From Turbatrix aceti (Eukaryota > Nematoda > Chromadorea > Rhabditida > Panagrolaimidae): a stretch of DNA of 64,000 bases. Where the stretch lies: assembly GCA_963969345.1 (NCBI GenBank), contig OZ017769.1:10171725-10235724 (forward strand), read 5' to 3'. Positions 44,022-58,300 of this stretch are shown piece by piece. How positions within the stretch are numbered: the stretch's first letter is position 1; each line of letters opens with the position of its first letter. A model generated the notes under the pieces. It ran no database searches. It was not told where the DNA came from and saw nothing but the letters and a program-made list of their open reading frames with translations. A program made the translations under genes and the position numbers.

Positions 44022-47000
44022 TCAATCACTGCAAGATGGCGATGATAGCGAAGAATAGTCATTGGTTACAGATGTCGCCATGTAGTTAAAGGAATAATCG
44101 CAAGATGTTACGTCGTTTGTACCGTAGCCTGTCATCTGAAATAATAACAAATGAAATTCGAAGTTTTTGTAAAAGAAAAATGTGTTTTTTTTTCTAAATA
44201 TGTATTTGTGTGCCGTAAAGTTTTTTGCTTTATTTGTTTTTGCAAAAAAAGAGTTTTTAAAATTTTATAAGGATTCAAAAATATGAAAAAAAATTCGAAA
44301 CGTTCATGACTGTATAATTCTGAATTCAAAATTGAAATTAGGAATTTTTAAAATGATTTGCGCCCTCAAAAAAAATTATTTTCATCATTTTCCCTTCCTT
44401 TCCTGCCCGCCAAGACAAATGTTTGCGCAGCTGTCTTGTCTCATAGCAGGTAGTAATGTGTTGTAAAACAGGTACCGGATCGTCTTCCGCTACCCTTTCT
44501 TCTAGACCAAAGGCGCGAAACGGAAAAAAGTTTCCTTCCCTTTTTTTTGCCGCAAATTTGTGGGTTTTGACGACCCACAAATGAGCGATTGATATTTAGC
44601 TGTCAAAAGGTGTGAAGTCGGTCAGACTTAAGAAAAGGAAAAAAAATCAAAGTGATAGATAACTGACCATCATCGCGCCGTAAGGACCTGACGGCTCACA
44701 CTTGACATTGAGGTGACCCCGGGATTGTAGGGTTTGCCCGGCACCTGCCGTCATGAGGTGATCCGGGGACGTGCTGTCCCAGATAGCCGTGGACGTGGGG
44801 TATTGATGGATGCCCAGAGGCGTCAGCCCCAGACTGGGGTCCGTCATTGGCGATTCAGCGATCAGCGGGCCAATGCCGTTAGTTCGGGCCATGTGGATCG
44901 CCTGCTCCTGAAAAGAAAAAAAATTATGAGAACTTGAGAAACAAAATTTAAATTTAGGCCCCCCAGGAAAAAGTTACGTCATGGAAAAACAGAAAGAGAT
45001 GAAAGAGAGAAAAAGCGTGAGAGTCAACGCTTTGAATTACATACATCTCGTGTTTTCTATTATTTCTGGTGAATAGAGATAGGCTACGTTGCACAGCGTG
45101 TCTTGTAAGACGATTCGGATTACGATTTGGCAAACAGCAAACATAGATGAACGTAGACCGACTTTCATCCGAACCGGACAACAACCGGGAAGACTTGGTG
45201 GATTTTGTTCTCTTTTGAGAAGAATTATAAGATCCGTGGAGAACAGACATCTTTCCCATGGCTATGTTGTTTCAGGGCGAATTTCATGGGAAAAGTGAGA
45301 GATGATCTCGTTGTACTACATGCTTGTTTAAGGATGTATCCGGGGGCGTTTAGAGATAAGCTATCGTACAACAACCGGAAACGTTCAAAAATATGGACTT
45401 TTGACACGAATTTTTTTCGCGCAAAATTTTTTTTTCAAAATTTTAATTTATGGTGTTCTTAGCAAGATTTTTTTCAAGTTTTTTTGCTTTGTAAAATTTT
45501 TTCCCCGTTTCAAGATAACCGGAACTTCAAAAACCACTTTTTCTTCTCCAAACACAAAAAACCGTTCCCATGCAATAATCACATGCCATTCCATATTTTT
45601 TTGCCTTAAATCTCAGTCTTTTATTCCCCTCTTTCCCCTCCAAAAGACGAGACTTGAAAGAGAGCGGAAGGGTGAGGTGCCAAAAGACTGGGTTACTTTG
45701 CGAAATTACAAGTCGGCCTTGCTTGTCCCCCCAACTGGCCTGAATCAAGCCCAGCGAAGCGTCGTAATTGAGTTATACCCATTCTCTCGTTGCGCATTGT
45801 CGCCGACTATGACTGTCTTCCTTCTTTTTGATAGACCGACGAGCCCAGAAACCGATTACGGTCGTTCTCGGCTTTTTGCCTCTTGGCTGTTGAAGAAAAA
45901 AAATTATGCCCCTGGTTTTTTTGCTCATCACTCTGGTGGTGGTTGGTCTGTGGAAGTGGAAGTCGTAGAGATTGCATAGAGGGGGGAGGGGGGTATAAAC
46001 AATCGCGCGGGACCACTTCGCGCAAGGCAGCCATATGGCCCGGGTTTGCGGGTGTTGGATGTTGTCACCCTCTTCAATCCATCTGGAGCAAGGCAAGTCT
46101 ACCAGAAGCAGAGCAAGTGTGTAGTGCCTTACCATAAACAAGACTATCTACATGGCCCACTGCCCCTGTCCTGATCACCCTAAACGATGCTCACTTGCTT
46201 TTCTCGGCAATGAAGAGGGTCGAGAACAACACAAAAAATCATTCATTGTCTGAATGATTTGGAGAGAGGGACAATACGCCACGCTACTTTTTTTGACAAT
46301 CCACATACTCGAGAGTAAGTGGAATCCCCGGGACTCTACCGGGAAGATATTTAATTGCATGTTTCACACAATGAAACCTGTAAGCATCCATAAACTTAAC
46401 ATTTTCCCTGGCAGGTGAATTTAAATTTTTTACCAAGCCCCCAAAAAAAGAACGTAAACAACAAATAAATATCTAGATAGTAATTTTTGACAGTAACCAA
46501 AAATGCAGTTTGTTACCCCAGGTGACAAAGAAATTGAATTTACGACCTCTCAGAAAAAAAACAGAACGTCATTTATCCTCCTGGGATGAAGGATGTTGTA
46601 TATCTAGCTAGTAGTCTGCCACTTATGCTAGGCACTTATACATTAGTTGTCATTGTAACCTGTGTTGGTGGAAATTAGATTTATGACCTGTTGCCCCTGG
46701 CTGGTTGTCAATCGCGACCGCCAGCTCGAACGGCCACCCGCGCGGATTTTCGGATTTTTTTTCTCGACTGTGTTGGCACTTTAGCAAAAAAAAGCAGATT
46801 AGTCAAAAAGTTGTCACAAGTACTTGTTACTTGTTACTTAGGTGTGAAAAAATGTAAGTGCATAAGTGTCGTTGATCGGGGATGAGTAGTGTTCGAAAAA
46901 ACAACACTATTGACATTGATGGTGCCGTGGCAAAAAATGCAGGAAAGTGTGACACGCTTGCTTGCTTGCTCACTGCTTTTTGTTCAAGTACCGTTTATCC

Positions 47001-50000
47001 CATTCAACGCCTGCTTGCGCAACTTAACTTGGGATTAACAAGGACATTCTACCGTATACCGGCTGTTATGATTGCCCCCCCCCATTTTCCTTTGCAAACA
47101 AACGTGGACGAAAAAAAAGAGAGAGAAGAAGGAAAACAATTTGGATGACTCTAATTTAGTTAAATCGGCGTCGTTGAATAAAAACGAGTCTACCGCGACC
47201 ACGACTACGCGGCTGTGGCTGTGGCTGCCGGGCAGAAAAGAAAGCATCCATTGCATTAACTTGGTCGTTAGGAGATTACGGTAATGGAGTCTGAGGCAAT
47301 GGATAACGGAAAAAAAGAAAAAAAGACACGATGAAGGATTTGACAACAGTAACCCCAAAAAAATTGGTTAGCTTACCTTTTCCATTGTTCTTTGGGCTTC
47401 TTTGATGGCATTTTGACGCTTCTTATCTTTGCACCGCTTGTTTTGGAACCAAACCCGTATAACACGGGCTGAGAGGCCGGTTGCCTCGACGAGGTTGTCT
47501 TTTGTGATGGAATCTGGACGGGTGTTGGTTGCGTACATTTGTTTGAGTATCCGGAGCTGTTGTTCGCTGAGGACAGTTCGTACGCGGGTGGACTGAAGGA
47601 GAAATATAGGGTTAAGGATGTCAGGAAAAAAAATCAGAAGAACTCACCGGCTTGTCCTTCTTGCTTTTCTTGTTACTCGACGACGAACTTGTCGAAGTCG
47701 AAGTCGACGACCTGTTTGTCCCATTACCATTGCTAATTAACGATCCTGAGCTTCCAGAAGCCGGATGCTGGGGTAACCCCATTCCCATCAGCAACCCAGA
47801 CCCAGCTCCGGCGCACAGAGAAGACGGGGTAGAGGACGGCGATTGGCCCGGAGACTTGGTCGACGACATGGGAGACGACTTGAAGATCAACTCGTCGGTC
47901 GACATCGAATGACCCCCGGTCTGCCATCCACCGCCACCCACGCTGGACGGCAGCGGCATGGGTGGTATGCATTCCGGACGACAGTAGAGTTCGTCATCTC
48001 GGGTGAGAAATCTTTCACCGGGTCGCAGGGGTGTACTACATGCGTAGCACGAAAAGCATGGGATATGATAGGTCAGGCTACGGGCTCGCATCACCATGTC
48101 GTTTCGCTCGAATATGGCGTGGCAACGCGTACACTTTTGTCGGCCAAATAATCTGCAAAATGAGGGGCATTGTGTGGTGTTGGTTGGGTTGGATGGGGTA
48201 CTACGTTCGCGATGGACGCAGGCCGGGGGTATTGATTTGGGCTTTTTTTGGGCCTTTCAACAAACATTTTTTCTTCCAACAAAAAACATTTTCAAAGAGT
48301 TAGAAATGAGATTGATCGTAACATATTCACTTGTATTATTTCCCCACCGGTTAGTTTGATTTACCGTACCCCAGGTGACCCTAATTTCTTTCATCTTGAC
48401 CCAAATAAACAACACCCCATAAAAAATTATCGTAACTTGGCTGAAAAATTTGTTTTTCAAAGAAGTTGCGCAGTCGTCGGCACATGCGTACCTGACAAAA
48501 GTGCGCGCGACAAATTTCCGTTGTTACGCGAACTACCTGTCTCCCCGGTCCGGACGACTACTGCGCCTTTTTGCTTCGTGTACACCCGCATCCTGCCGCC
48601 ATCAGGAGGGATTCGACAGTCAAAAGCCGCTTTCAAAGTCTTAGACGGAAGCCAATCCACGCAATCAGGCAAAATGGGGTCTCGAGACTGGCTTGTCCGC
48701 CCGGCTGATGCGACCACCGACTACTTAGCCATCGCATTGCAAACAAATAGACGGATAAGCAAAGTGTCATCATTGCTGTGATCGCTTGGAGGATTTGTTT
48801 TTCAGTTAAAGAACCAAAAAGAAAATATTTAATATTAAAACACGGGCTTGCTCGCTTACCTTAGATAATCATCGCGACAGAACGTTTTTCCATCTCTTAC
48901 AAAGGCAGTGCAGCTTTCATCTAGTTGTTGATCACAGGTATAACACTGAAAAAAATGTCATTAGAAAATTACATGAAAATTTTTTTTTACATAATAAAAA
49001 AGATTTTTCGTACATGAACTCAAAAATGTTGATGTATGTCTTCAAATTCAATCGCAATTTTTTGTGCCGTTTTCACCTAAAGGGTAAAATAGTTTTTTTG
49101 TGCCACTACAGTTTTTTTGTCAGTTTTTTGTGTTTTTCTTTTTTTACGATGGATCATAAAAAATGTCTCGATACCCGGAAAAAAAAGTTGTGTTCGTTTT
49201 ATTATCCATAAAAAATGGAAAATCAAATTTTTTTTGCCCTATACAGACGTGCAAGTAGCAAAGGTGCACAGGGGTAAGAGGTGATAATCAAATTATAAGG
49301 ACTCCGGCAGCTTCCCAGCAGCATCCTTATCAGCGCGCTCTGACTGCTCATTTTTTTACGACTTGTGGTCAAAAGCAGGTAGTATTGCGCTATGTGATTT
49401 TTTTTTGAAGAAAGTTAAATATTTAATTTTTATGCAAAATTAAATTGTTCAAAAATTGTTTACAGGTATGGGATGGCACGCAGGGTCTCGTCTTTTGGTT
49501 GTTAAAAGTGTCAAATGTTGGGGGCATTGAGACCAATTATCTCCATCCAAGGGGTGTTTAAAAATTCAATGGATATCCCCCATCTCATCGTTTTCCCGCA
49601 TGATGCCATTCTCGATGCGGCATTCACATCCTACCCTACCCCTGGTGCCTTCTCATCCCCCATCCACCTGTTCACAATCAAGTCAGGCGCAAATAAATAG
49701 TAAAATAAATACTATAAATTTTTCCATGGGTTAACACGCAGCAGCATTTTGATGAGTTGCCGAGTCAGTCAGGGGATGCATGGAACAGTGGGGGTAGTGT
49801 GAATTGTAAATTACATAAATATATAATAGTCAGGTATGGTACGCCTACGTGGACGTCATTTGTGCCTCCTAACATCTGGTCTAATGATAACTAACCACTG
49901 AGTAATGGTGAAATAAATAAATAAAAAAGTCAGGTATGGATGAGCAAAGTCAAAAAAAAAATTGAAAATTGCATGCCATGGATTGGAATAATTTTTTATG

Positions 50001-52305
50001 CTTGTTGTTGGGGGGTCAAAATGGAATCGATTTTAGAGAGAGCAATATTTGGGTTTTTGCTCCAGGCAGCTTGCCTGGTCGATCGTTAAATTTTTTGTTG
50101 GCACATGCGCAGGCGCATGACGACAATTCAGTTTTTTTTACGACTCGAATAGTAAATTATCCTCCAAAAAATCCACAAATCCGCGAAATCGTAAGAGCAA
50201 AATTAAATAATTTTTTGCTCTGACTTTTGCAAAAGCAAAAAATTATGGATACATATCCGTTTCTCAGCCCTTGATCGACTTACTCTGAGGCATTCTGGAT
50301 GAAATTCTAGATTTGGATGTACTCGTAGGATAAAGGGATCAGTAATGGCTGAAAAAAAAATTAGAATTAGAAAAAAAAATGTTTCAAAAAAAAAGCCGGA
50401 AGAAGACAACTGATAATGCGTGTAAGCGGACTGCTACAGTTGAAAGATGAAACTTTGACACAACGTGCAGGAGTTGAAGAACAAAGAAAAAATTAAGGAT
50501 GACTTACGCTTGGTACACGATGCACACATGGACATTCGTTTGGCGTACACGGCTGAAAAAAGAACATTTTTGATTATTGTAGAAAAAAATTGAACTTGAG
50601 GGGTTGGAAGGGTCAAAGTTGTGTTTTCAAGGGTCTTGACACGAAAACACGGAAATAAACCCTAAGAAGTAAAAATAGAATTTGAATTAAAGGGGGAGGT
50701 GATAACAACGCCAGAAGAACAACAAGAAAAAACATTCTTAGATTAGGATTAGTCAGCCAGGTAAGCAGACAGGTGAACCCAAACGCCCCCCTTTTTCCCG
50801 GGGCTAGGCTGGAGTCTCGAGTCAAGCCCCGTGAAAGGGCAGTCAGCCAGCTCGCGAGAGCCAGGAAGATCACGATCGCCCATGCTTGTCTCACAGGGTT
50901 TTCTTTACTCCGGTTGGACAGAGTGTGATAAGATAAAAAAATTCGGCGGCGCGGCTTGGAGAAAAGGGAGTTGGGTTGGGGCGAGGAGCACAATCACTGC
51001 ACCTTCCCAGCTAGCCGGGAAGGTAGATGAGGAAGACGACGTGAGGATGATCACAGCCAGACCCTGGTAGTGAGGGTGTGTCTGTGTTTTTCTTGATAAA
51101 AAAGAAAGGCAAATGACGGGAGAACGTAAACAAGTTTTGGGGTTGGAGACGATGAACTGTGGTTCATGGTTGTTGATTCCGAGGAAGGCTATCTATCCAA
51201 GGTCTGCCTGGATAGCACTTGGATATGGTTTTTTGTCTTTAGTTGAAAAATGCTAAATGGGTGGATAAAAATTTTGGCCGAAGAAAAGTGTGTGAAAAAT
51301 GAACTGAAAGTTAGAGTGAGTAAATTTGCGCAAAACTAACTTTATTTTATTTTATAAATTTTTAGGGTAGTATAAAATTTGCGCAAAATTATAAATAAAA
51401 AGTTCTAATTTGAGTAAAATTAGATCTTCACGGTCAAAAAAATTCAGATTTTTCTGTAATTTTTTTTATTGTCATTTTAAAATTTTTTTTGAATCCGGAA
51501 ATTTTCAATCGATAAAAATAACGTCGAAAAATTATTGAACAATTTAGGAATCGTTACTTCGGCAAATTTTTTATGGGTTCAAAACTGACCAAAAACGTGC
51601 AAAATGTCCACCTTCCTTAAAAATTTTTTGAATGCCACGTTTTTTTTGTACGAGCAATGAATCACAGATCGTATACCACCTGACTGTATTATATCATCAC
51701 GACCCCTAAAAAGAGGCGCCAACTATCAAGGGCGTGCTAAGAGGCTTCAAATAGATACGAATTTCAACAAAAAAAAACACCTGATTTAACGACGAACGAC
51801 TCTAAAGCGCATTCCAGAGATAAAAGTCTTCAAAAATTCGAGATAACTTTTTTCACCACTCCGGAAGTTCAGAAAATGTAAAACAATGACTCACGTAAAA
51901 AACATTTTGGTAAATAAATAAGAACAAAAATCAAGTACATTGCGTTTTTTACGGACGGCAACACTGCCCGGGGGGCTGACTTGTGCAAAGAGAGAAAATC
52001 AACGATGCGCAACCAGGCTAATCACTCTGCTGGCCGGGAAGGACTCCCCCAGGAAATCTTGGAACTACCAGAAGCACGGTGACCGGCAAGTGGCACACGA
52101 CGGTGTCAGCTTATTTATAAGAAGTAGGGGACAGGGGCAAAAAAAAGAGGAGGAGGAGGAGGCTAATGCCAGGCCGAGACTCACGAATGCTGTCTGTCGT
52201 TGTGTCCGGTGACGCCGAATGACAGCCACTGTCTACGACACTTGGGGCATGGGTCGTCGCGGTCGTTGTAGATGTTGGTGGGTTGTGATTGCCAGCTGGG
52301 GTCAT
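44022..52305 (-). CDS. ISL1: Islet-type LIM-homeodomain transcription factor
   Basis: Eight exons (52185-52305, 50508-50552, 50284-50348, 48860-48945, 47648-48152, 47377-47592, 44668-44907, 44022-44135) join in frame to 463 residues. LIM1 has ligands C50, C53, H72, C75, C78, C81, C100 and D103, spread over three small exons. LIM2 (C113, C116, H135, C138, C141, C144, C163 and C167) includes [17 protein letters not shown], an Islet signature. A Ser/Thr-rich linker leads to the homeodomain in exon 6, with [12 protein letters not shown] and [16 protein letters not shown], as in Islet and C. elegans LIM-7. Islet proteins specify motor neurons and other cell types in the nucleus with LDB cofactors. 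The ATG at 52305 is the first in frame, but the frame stays open about 75 codons further upstream without an ATG, so an extra 5' exon may exist. Minus-strand AATAAA lies about 13 nt after the stop. Confidence 0.9.
44908..47376 (-). other. Islet intron 6 (2.5 kb)
   Basis: A large intron between the homeodomain exon and the C-terminal exon. It contains no clear repeat or alternative exon. It has moderately GC-rich unique tracts that could be regulatory. Confidence 0.4.
50553..52184 (-). other. Islet intron 1 (1.6 kb)
   Basis: It separates the Ser/Thr-rich N-terminal exon from LIM1. The sequence is unique with a GC-richer part at 50750-51070 and A/T-rich remainder. No mobile element is evident. 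Confidence 0.4.
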
Positions 52306-55300
52306 GGACGGATGATCGGTGGCGGCGGTGGCGGTGGCGGACGTGGTTGTGGTTGTGGTGGTTGATGGCAGGACCGTGGATGAGGGAGGAGAGTGCCAGT
52401 AGCTGGACGTTGAGCCGGTAGACTCAAAGCAGGGCGAGGAGAGATTTCTCAGAGGAACGGGGACGGAAAACGAAGACGAGTAGGAAGCAGCCGTCGATGC
52501 TACGTCAGTCGCCAGCTTGGAGTTTTTGTATTATTTTTGTCAGTGGCTAGAAAAGGTAAATGTTGGGATGCTGGGATAATCAGAATTTGCGATTACGGCT
52601 TACTGGATAGATGCCGTCAAAAAGGGCAAAAGCACACGACACGATATTTTTTTATGGAAAAAAAGAGAGAAAAGAATTTTGCAAGGGAATAAAAAAATGT
52701 CGAGAGAAAGAATCTCGGACTTGACTTGGGATCAGGGCAGGCAGTAGCGCCTATCGCGAGGCAGGGAGACAGGCAGGCGAACCGGGCGGGGTTCGTTGCC
52801 GCGTCACAATCCATCCTCTGAACAGGCTCCGCCTCGTATGCGATGAACCACCGCGCCCCCCCCCCTCTCCCGTGGGTTGTTTACTGTAACCACCACGCAG
52901 GCAGGCTCACACCCTGGCTCGCACAGCTCGCACGACGAGAGCGCACTACTCTCGAGAGTGAAAGGCGGAACAACACACAAACACACCGGCCAGGCAGGCA
53001 ACTCGAAACCAACACCGGATAGAGAAGCCAGCAGAACAGAAGCACGGCACAAAAAAGAGAGAAGGAAGGAGTCAGGTTCGTCTCCCATCCATCCCGGAGG
53101 CGATACTTCAGGACTTTCCGATTCGGATTAGGTAACATTGTCACATGCTCACATCAGGGCTCTCGCTGCCAACAGAACACACTGCCCTGGGGGTGACGTG
53201 GACTGATCGCAAATGACGCAAAAAAACAAAGTCAGCTTTTTTTCTTTTCTATTTTTTTTCACACGTGTATCCAGATTTCGTACAGGTACAGGTGACGATG
53301 GAAAGCACGTAAAAGGTATGAGTTTTTGCGTTGATTAATTAATGTAATGCAAAGATTAGTCCTTTATCGCAACAAACTGCTGGCAACTTGCGGGTCGTAC
53401 AAATGTGGAATGAGAACCAAAAATAGTCTGTTTTTCGTCAGGATGACGCAAAAACTCTGATTTACGGTTTAACGTTTGTTTTTTCAAAGGCCCTGGATTA
53501 AGGATGTTTTTACATAAGCTGGACTGTTTTTGCAGGATATGGACAGGGTGCATGTTGCGAGCATGCTGCGGGCAACATGCGAGAGGAAGGTGCATTTTTG
53601 GGACGCTTGGAATTTGAGGGATGAATTTTTTTACTGTTTTTGTAAAATCTGGATTTAAAAACGAGAAATATATAAATACTAATTACGGTTTTAAAATCGA
53701 AATTAAAAAATTTTGAGTTTTAAATAAAAAAAATTTTTTTCAATAAAAAATTTTTTTGGCAATAAAAAATGAATAAACATGGAACAATAAAAACAAAAAA
53801 AACAAGCCGAACGAAATCACGCAAATAACCTTAGTCTAATGTCTAACCCAATTTGACAAAAAATGTCGGTCATGATGACTTCTCCTCCTCCTTCCCCTTC
53901 CCCTGTCTGCCTGCCCTGGTTGGCACCAGGAGGACTCGGAAGAAAAGGGGGGCGAGGAGTCGAGTCGTTGTCCAATCTCAGCCTGTCAATGAGGCCTTAG
54001 GCAGCAGGGCCAGCTCGGGCAGGAAGACGTAGCGATGGCACGAAGCGTTAATCCGCCTTGACAGGACACGAGACAGGACATGGGGAGGCTTGCAGCCTTG
54101 CTTGCCCTCCTATAAGAAGCAAGCTGTGTGCATGCTCCGGGATTGCATAGGCCCAGACCAAGACCAAGACCGAGACTACCGCCTCGCGCATGCTCTTCAT
54201 GAACACGAGGTGAGAAGATGAAGATGGAAACAACAATTTCCGTCCCCGTCGTCTCACAGCAGTCGGCGGCGGCGGCTTCGTGTTCATCTTGGAGCTCTGT
54301 CACGCGACTGACTGGACATCGCCGCCGCCTGGGATGCAATGTTGGAATTAAAAAGTGACGAAACAAGGTGCCATTCCTGAAGATGGCAGGGAGAAGAAAG
54401 CACCGGACTGTCAAGCAAATGTCAAGAAAAAAATCCAAGCTGTTTGATCTTTTCGCCATTGAAAAGATCAGACAAGACCCACAAATCCTTAAACAACAAA
54501 AAAAAACTGTGTTGTAGTTATTTTTAGGAAAAGATTTGTGGATCTTTGCAACCAAAAACAGAAAAAAAGCAGAAACACGCACGGAACGAATTCATGAAAA
54601 ATTCATTTTTTTGCATCAAAAAAATTATGAAGTTACTTTGACTGCTTCCACACCTTTTTTGATGGGATCTGGGATCCCACGGATCTGTGGGAAGATCGGC
54701 GACTGTTTGAAAATAGAATTCAGTTTTAAACAAGTTTTTGCGCTTACAAAAATATAAGTGTGAATAATATTTTTTTAGGGTTTAGTAAATTTGAAACTAT
54801 GGCACGTTGCGCGCAACAATGATTTTGTTGGAATGAAAAAAATAATAAAAGAGGTTCAATAATTTTTTTGAGGTAAAAAAGGCAAAATTTTTTTGTAGGT
54901 TTTACATGTCAAAACAGAAAAATTATCGTCAGCCACACATCCGAGGATCAAGGCAGAATACAAATCCTTCCTTCTTGCATTTCTTCGCACCTCACCGTTA
55001 CCTGTTCGGGTCCGTGTGCTAGTAGACTTGTTTTGTTGATTTTTGAGAAAATAAAAATCATAAAAACATGAAAGGCAACAAGACTTTTTTGCCCCCCTGC
55101 GACTTGCGTTATTTTTTTTGTTCGTTTCTTGCATCGTGTTTTGACGACGATGGTCGGGTGAAGTCGTCGTCGTCGTCGGCGGCGGCGGCGGTGGCGTTGC
55201 GCGGTCGAACGGTTGGTCCGACGACCACCGAGACGATACTGGGCCGGGTGGAGTCAATTGTTGCCGCTCAAAACGCTGACTTCTCTTTTTTCTTTCTTTT

Positions 55301-58300
55301 TGAATCGACTGATTTTGTTTTCTGTCACAAAGATGAAAAAAGAAAAAAAAGACAGTCGCCGACGGGGGAGATGGCGGTGGATAGATTCGATCGACGGAAG
55401 AAAAAACAAAGCGGCGGCACGCTTGCATATTATTTTAAACACTGTTCTTTCCCGTTTTTTTATTAGGGTTTAGAATAAAGGATGAATTTTTGTTGAATGA
55501 TTGAGGATACTGTAGACGTGGGAAAAAGTGGGGGTGCTTTAGTGGTATCAAAAAATTGCGGGAGAAGGATAGAATGATGACTCAATTTAAAATTAATCGG
55601 TATTTTTAGAAATGTTTTTTTTTTGTGATTTTTTAAACGTTTTTTTTAAACAGAGGTTTTTTAATTGAAGGAAAGTTTTCCTTGAAAAACTGAATTGGAC
55701 ATTTTTTCATGTTATGATTTTTGAATTTTAGTGACGATTTTTTTACACTTCTAGTAGAATTTAAAAAGTGCTTATTAATCGTAACCGTAAAAGAAGAAAT
55801 TTTTATTTGTTTTTTATTTATTGTGTTCGCGAAAACCAGTGAATAAATAAATTTAATCTTTTGTGGAAAATTTAGTATTGCCGGGTAAAAAAAGGCAACT
55901 TGGATGATCAGCGTAAAAAAAATAAAAATCCCGTTTTATATTTATAAGAATTTTATAAAAAACGTTTTCCTTCCTCCAAATTTATATCCAAACCACAAAA
56001 AAACCAGGCATTCAACCGATCACCAAGATAGTTACGGTACTTCGATACCCTAAAATAGTAATGAAATTTTCGCAGTAGAACAAAGCAAAATCGTCGAACC
56101 AGACAGATTCGCATTGGTTGTCTGCACGGATCCGGATGGTAACCTCTTTCTTTCTTCTCTCACATCAGAGACCTGACTCGGCGCGTGTGTATGTGTGGTA
56201 AATTAAATCACCTAATCGGAGGAGCGTCTAATTGATTTACGTTGTCTTCCTGCCTACAGTACCCAATCTATTTTTTTAGAACAAAGTCACCGGGCGTGAA
56301 GAAGAAAAGAAAGAACGTGCAACGATGCGCGTGCGCGCGTGAGTAGTCGTCGGACTACTTTTTCATTACCTGTGTTTGTTTGCTCATTGGATGACAGAGG
56401 GGAGAAAATAGAGGAACAACGGACGTGAACGATATGCGCGAAATAAAGAGCGGAGATACCCCGGAGAAGGCCAAGGAGGGAGGCAAAGTCAACAATATCC
56501 ACGGCCAGATAGATACTGTTTTTGTTGTTGTAAGCCAGTTCGGGTCTCTTTCTCTCCGGCCAAATGAGGACAATAGAAGGTACTATGTGTGAATCGGATC
56601 GGACAACATTTGTTCACACGCAGAGGGGTGAGGATATGTATGGGGGTATATTTAGGTTGGATTTAGGGGTAATAGAGGCTCAAATGTCGAAAAAGTTGGA
56701 AAAAGTGCAATTCTTTTTTGAAGATTTTGAGAGCTTGAAAAAACACAAAAGTTAGCGAAAAATACAAAAACGACAATCGTTTTAGAAAACAAACATTAAA
56801 ACAGTATTTTCTGTGCAGAGAAAAAAAACTATAAAAGCGTTCCAATTTTTTTGTTATAATTGAACTCAAAATTTCTTATTTGGACGAAATTTTATCTTCG
56901 CAAAATTATAAATAAAATTTTCAGGCCAAAATTTGAAATTAAAACATTTAATTTTTGAAACTAAATAAAAAAGTAACGATGACAAAACATTTTAGAGTTT
57001 TTTAATTATTTAACATTATTTAAAAACATTTATGTTCAAATTTTCAGAAAGTCAGTTTCCTGGCAGTGAAATATTTTTTTAACTTTTTGGTAAACAAAAA
57101 AACAAAAAGAAGTATTTCAGATGTATAAAAAACAAACATCGGCATAACATTTTTTGCTACAAAAAACCTTTGCCTTCCGCAATCATCAATGAATACTAAA
57201 AACAAACGGTACACCGAATGCACCTGGCCCATCAAACACAAAAAATAGACGCCAGTGGGGTGGTCGTAGGTGAGGTTTTCCTAGGCCAAACACCTTCCTT
57301 TTCGCCACCGAAAGAAAAACGGAAGAAGGGAACGGGCGTAGTCAAAAAAAAGGAGTCAGTCCCAGATCCCCGATGTTGTTCACGCACGAGAAGCGTCACA
57401 CCCTGTTGCCCCCCGTCCGCAACAACCGCCACTGCCACCTGGCCTGGCCTGGACTGGCCTATTTAGTCACACCTCAACAGATCCGTTTACAAACAACTGC
57501 TTCCGGTGGATGTGTGTCTGAAGGGGGGGGGGTCTTTGAATTGAAAACTACGGGTAAACTAAGTTTCAGTTTTTACCGTTTTGAACTTTTTCTGTTGAAA
57601 AATCGACCCAAATTTTATAACAATTTCAATAATATATTTTTTTTAAATATTTTTTTATTAATAATAAAACTTGTTTTTGTGTTGTTTTTCTAGAATTTGT
57701 AAATTTGTAAACAAAATCTACTCTGTCAACAACAGTCATTCAGTCAATCTTAAATAGAGTAAGAAGATTTCAAACAGATAAAAAAATTCATTCTGTCACA
57801 CTCATTTCTCATATCCCAAAAGTAAGCTTTCCTTAGCCGACTACAACATCTTCATCCTTGGAAAAATATGGTAGAAAATAGAATTGGACACGGTATGGAG
57901 ACACGGTTTTAGCGTAAGATGGGGGGAGATTTGATTATGCAATTTTGAGCAGAAAATCTCGACACATGTGAGTTGCGAAATTGGAATACAGAAAATTAAA
58001 GGATGTCGTAAAGAGATTTTTTAAAACAGCAAATCCCATTGGGATATGGAATCATTAAGGGTGGATACTGTATAAAAAAAACTATGAACTTTCTGAATCT
58101 GATTTGCAACATTCTGGGAACAACGCCAAAAACATTTTTTTGCTCAAAATGAAAGTTGTTTTCAGTTTGGAATTAAAAAATTTAAAAAAGATACACATTT
58201 TTTAAAACTCCACCAAAAAAGACATTTGAAACCCCATCAAGAAAGCAAAAATCATAATCCAGTAAGTAATCCGGTAATTAAGCGCGCAATCGGACACCTT

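Noticed and set aside
53986..54582. Minus-strand open frame of 198 codons
   Set aside because: Contains a GLGLGLGL tract from a simple repeat and no conserved motif; most likely compositional.
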